Below are positions 33,399-35,933 of a stretch of 35,933 bases of DNA, in pieces (within the stretch, counting starts at the first letter, position 1; each line of letters starts with the position of its first letter). The notes beneath the pieces were generated by a model. It was not told the origin of the DNA. It saw only the letters and a list, made by a program, of their open reading frames with translations, and did no database searches. The stretch lies in contig CALAMQ010000136.1 of NCBI GenBank assembly GCA_937925815.1, positions 1-35,933 of the forward strand. Reading direction: 5' to 3'. Made by a program: the position numbers and the translations under genes. Source of the DNA: an uncultured Granulosicoccaceae bacterium. GTDB taxonomy: Bacteria > Pseudomonadota > Gammaproteobacteria > CALCKW01.

Positions 33399-34044
33399 GA
33401 CAATCCTGATAGTCAGTGCGATCCAGCAGCAACGTGCGAACTGAATCGGGTACGAGAAACTGGGGGTCGCCACCGCGCGCAAGCAGCGCGCGAATGGCGG
33501 TCGATGAAACACGCAATTCCGTGGTGTCCACGCTGAGCAAGCACCCAGCTTGGGTCTGCAAAGCGCGCTCGGCGCAGGCGCCGTATTCCTCAATGAGCGA
33601 CGTGGCAAAGCCGTTGAGCGTGTGGCCAGGACGCCGCATCAGCACCAAATGCGATAAGGCGAACAGCTCGCGCCAGCGGTGCCAGCCGTCCAACCCGTTG
33701 AGGCTGTCGACGCCAAGCAAAAAATACAAGGCCGCCTCCGGCGCTTCCTCACGCATCGAGGCGAGGGTGTCAACGGTATACGACGGCCCCTCGCGTCGCA
33801 TTTCGCGCGGGTCCACGACAAAACCGTCAAGGCCATCTAACGCCGCCTGCGTCATGTCGGCGCGCAATGCCGTTGAGCGCGCCGGCTGTGGCCGGTGCGG
33901 TGTGAGGTGGCAGGGTACTAGGCGGATTTGATCGAGCGCCAGCGCAGATTTCACTTCCAGCGCCGGGCGCAGGTGACCGACGTGCACCGGGTCAAAGGTG
34001 CCGCCAAGCACGCCGATATTCAAGCGTGCGCCGCGCGCGCTCAC
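33391..34044 (-). CDS. nadD: Nicotinate-nucleotide adenylyltransferase
   Basis: Adenylates nicotinate mononucleotide to deamido-NAD in NAD synthesis. The 217 residues fit NadD. The nucleotidyltransferase signature GGTFDPVHVGHL is at 14-25. RLVPCHLTPHRP, YFLLGVDSLNGLDGWHRW and the C-terminal SSTAIRALLA (ATP-binding (S/T)xxxR element) are present. It starts with GTG at 34044, since no ATG occurs before the signature. It lies 15 bp after proA and overlaps rsfS by 8 nt. Confidence 0.95.
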   Translation of the reverse strand: MSARGARLNIGVLGGTFDPVHVGHLRPALEVKSALALDQIRLVPCHLTPHRPQPARSTALRADMTQAALDGLDGFVVDPREMRREGPSYTVDTLASMREEAPEAALYFLLGVDSLNGLDGWHRWRELFALSHLVLMRRPGHTLNGFATSLIEEYGACAERALQTQAGCLLSVDTTELRVSSTAIRALLARGGDPQFLVPDSVRTLLLDRTDYQDCHD

Positions 34045-34059
34045 AGTGCGCCAACCGGG

Positions 34060-35346
34060 TTAGGCACCACGCGTTTGCCCGTCTCCGTAGACAACGTATT
34101 TCTGCGTGGTCAGCCCGACCACTCCCACCGGGCCGCGCGCGTGCAGCTTGCCGGTGCTGATCCCGATCTCAGCGCCAAGGCCGTATTCAAAACCGTCCGC
34201 AAAGCAAGTGGGCGCGTTGACCATGACCGAGGCCGAGTCCACCTCGCGCACGAACTGCTCAATCTTCTTGTGGTTGTTGGAGACGATGGCGTCGGTGTGC
34301 TGCGAGCCCCACTGCCCGATGTGCTCAATGGCCTCATTGATGTCATCCACCACGCGCACCGCCAGCACCGCCGACAAAAATTCTTCTGCCCAGTCAGCGT
34401 CCGTGGCGGCAACCATGCCCGGCACCAGCGCGCAGCTGCGCGCGCAACCGCGAAGCGCCACGCCGTGCTCCGCAAAGCGCGCACCGAGCGTGTGCAGCAG
34501 GTCAGCCGCGATGCTCTTGTGCAGCAGCAGCGTTTCCATAGCGCCGCAGATGCCGTAGCGGTAGGTCTTGGCGTCAAAGGCGACGCGCTCAGCCATTTCA
34601 AGGTCAGCGTCGGCGTCGACGTAGACGTGGCAAACGCCGTCCAGGTGTTTCAGCACCGGTATCCGCGTGTCGCGCGCAACGCGCTCAATCAAACCCTTGC
34701 CGCCGCGCGGGATGATCACGTCCACCAGCTCGTCCTGCGCCAGCAGCGCGCCAACCGCCGCGCGGTCAGTGGTTTCAATCAGCTGCACCGCATCGCTTGG
34801 CAAGCCCGCGGTCTCCAGCCCCGCCCGCACCAAAGCGCCGATGGCTTGGTTGGAGTGATGCGCCTCTGAGCCGCCGCGTAATAAGGTGGCGTTACCGGCC
34901 TTGAGGCAGAGCGCCGCCGCGTCAGCCGTGACGTTGGGGCGCGACTCGTAAATGATGCCAATCACACCCAGTGGCACCCGCATCTGCCCGATGCGAAGCC
35001 CTGAGGGTTGCTCGCGCAGCGCGCTGATCTCGCCGATGGGGTCATCGAGCTGCGCCACCTGGCGCACGCCCTCGGCCATGCTGGCAATGCGGGCCGGGGT
35101 AAGTTCCAGGCGGTCCACCAACGCCGGCGCGAGGTCCCGCGCCCGTGCGGCCTCAACGTCTTGGCGGTTGCAGGCAACGAGGTCATCCGTGCTTGCGTCA
35201 ATGGCGTCAGCGATGGCCAGCAGCGCGGCCTGGCGGGCTCGCCCACCGGCACGTGCGATCACCGTGGCCGCGTTGCGCGCCGCGCGCGCCTGCGCGGTGA
35301 CGGCCGCAATCAGGTCTTGGTCGGTCTCAGTGGCGGATTCAGACAT
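34060..35346 (-). CDS. proA: Gamma-glutamyl phosphate reductase
   Basis: NADPH-dependent reductase of the proline pathway, converting gamma-glutamyl phosphate to the semialdehyde. The 428-residue protein belongs to the aldehyde dehydrogenase fold. [20 protein letters not shown] marks the nucleotide-binding region, [16 protein letters not shown] follows, and the catalytic Cys lies in [30 protein letters not shown] and [12 protein letters not shown] end the domain. It is the first gene of the eight-gene minus-strand run. It diverges from the Ldh2-family gene with 126 bp between starts. proB is not in the window. Confidence 0.96.
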   Translation of the reverse strand: MSESATETDQDLIAAVTAQARAARNAATVIARAGGRARQAALLAIADAIDASTDDLVACNRQDVEAARARDLAPALVDRLELTPARIASMAEGVRQVAQLDDPIGEISALREQPSGLRIGQMRVPLGVIGIIYESRPNVTADAAALCLKAGNATLLRGGSEAHHSNQAIGALVRAGLETAGLPSDAVQLIETTDRAAVGALLAQDELVDVIIPRGGKGLIERVARDTRIPVLKHLDGVCHVYVDADADLEMAERVAFDAKTYRYGICGAMETLLLHKSIAADLLHTLGARFAEHGVALRGCARSCALVPGMVAATDADWAEEFLSAVLAVRVVDDINEAIEHIGQWGSQHTDAIVSNNHKKIEQFVREVDSASVMVNAPTCFADGFEYGLGAEIGISTGKLHARGPVGVVGLTTQKYVVYGDGQTRGA

Positions 35347-35472
35347 GGCTCAGGTCGCTTGGCACACAAGCAATTGCGGTAAATTAGCCCACCATTATGC
35401 CTGTTGCAGCGCGCCTAGCCCAAGGGGGCCGCCCTGCTCCCCGACGAATTCAACCCCCCGGATACCCTCGCC

Positions 35473-35933
35473 ATGCCAACGCTCACCCTCGATGCCATCG
35501 AACAACTGTGTTTCGACGCCCTGCGCCGCGTTGGCGCCAGCGAACGCCAGGCCCACGCCGCCGCCCTGGAATTGCGCGATGCAGAGGCCGAAGGCATCCG
35601 CAACGTCGGCCTCGGGTACATCCACCTCTACCTCAAACACCTCGCCTGCGGGAAGGTGATCGGCGACGCCGAGCCTGAAATCGTGAAAACCAGCGCCAGC
35701 AGCACCGTGGTGGACGCCGGCCACGGCTTCTGCCACACCGCGTACCTGCACGGGGAAGCCCGGTTGATTGAGTGCGCGCGGGCCGAGGGCATCGGCTTGC
35801 TCGCGATCAACAACTCTTACTCTGCAGGCGTGCTCGGCTGGTTTGTGCGCCGACTGGCGCAAGAGGGCTTGGTGGCCTTGATGTTTGCCAACAGCTCCAA
35901 AGCCGTCGCCGCACACGGCGGCAAAGTGCCCTT
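35473..35933 (+). CDS. Ldh2/MDG2 family oxidoreductase, N-terminal part (runs off the window)
   Basis: First 153 residues of a predicted NAD(P)-dependent oxidoreductase of the Ldh2 family (malate, lactate, ureidoglycolate or Delta1-pyrroline-2-carboxylate-type enzymes). The N-terminal helix pair, the GKV segment at 60-62, and AINNSYSAGVLGWFVRRLA at 111-129 align with family blocks, as does FANSSKAVAAHGGKVPF at the edge (normally followed by GTNP). Two usual active-site histidines appear changed: the SHG motif aligns with NVG at 44-46, and SNHFG aligns with SYSAG at 115-119. This suggests a divergent subfamily with another substrate or mechanism. Divergent from proA; a role in proline-related metabolism is possible but not shown. 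Confidence 0.8.
   Translation, partial: MPTLTLDAIEQLCFDALRRVGASERQAHAAALELRDAEAEGIRNVGLGYIHLYLKHLACGKVIGDAEPEIVKTSASSTVVDAGHGFCHTAYLHGEARLIECARAEGIGLLAINNSYSAGVLGWFVRRLAQEGLVALMFANSSKAVAAHGGKVP

Overview
This 35.9-kb window is a GC-rich chromosomal segment. It very probably comes from a free-living gammaproteobacterium. Three gene blocks support this: proA-nadD-rsfS-rlmH-maf-rng-yhdP-tldD, wrbA-DUF2069 / hda-DUF2066 / purM-purN-DUF3108, and birA-coaX-tRNA-Thr. These neighbourhoods are familiar from Pseudomonas and its relatives and from the enterics. I cannot name a genus. There is no phage, transposase, integrase, CRISPR array or rRNA in the window, and only one tRNA.

Layout. (1) Positions 1-3511 hold a visibly more AT-rich two-gene module: a Tat-exported DUF1552 protein and a lipoprotein with a c-type heme site followed by the DUF1587/1595/1592/1588/1585 series. 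This pair is widespread in Planctomycetes, myxobacteria and marine gammaproteobacteria and its function is not established. About 450 bp without a convincing gene follow, then tRNA-Thr(TGT) with a U-tract terminator. (2) 4157-7462, minus strand: an M61 peptidase, a biotin ligase and a type III pantothenate kinase, joined by short overlaps. (3) 7584-10012, plus strand: a lytic transglycosylase and GlnS. (4) 10009-11865: an OmpA-family protein diverging from a small EF-hand lipoprotein and a BolA/IbaG protein. (5) 11891-15169, minus strand: TyrS, a MoxR AAA ATPase and a CoxE-like VWA protein. (6) 15350-17137: an orphan GspE/PilB ATPase. (7) 17260-22740: WrbA and DUF2069 converge on Hda and DUF2066, which diverge from PurM, PurN and DUF3108. 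(8) 22764-26524: PmbA/TldE and TldD on the minus strand, with a beta-propeller-like lipoprotein on the plus strand between them. (9) 25079-35346: a tightly packed eight-gene minus-strand run from proA to tldD (NAD synthesis, ribosome silencing and rRNA methylation, nucleotide house-cleaning, RNase G, YhdP, TldD). (10) 35473 to the right edge: a partial Ldh2-family oxidoreductase that lacks two histidines usual for its family.

Most of the window is housekeeping. The parts that deserve a second look are the DUF1552/DUF1592 redox module beside the tRNA gene, the MoxR-VWA pair without an obvious client, the EF-hand lipoprotein facing an OmpA protein across a 20-bp dyad, the TyrRS with a degenerate HIGH motif, the Ldh2-like protein with altered active-site positions, and repeated GC-rich dyads placed exactly at stop codons without U-tracts. 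Starts were chosen by overlap with the upstream gene, signal-peptide shape and family length. Motif and family assignments were made by eye, without database searches.
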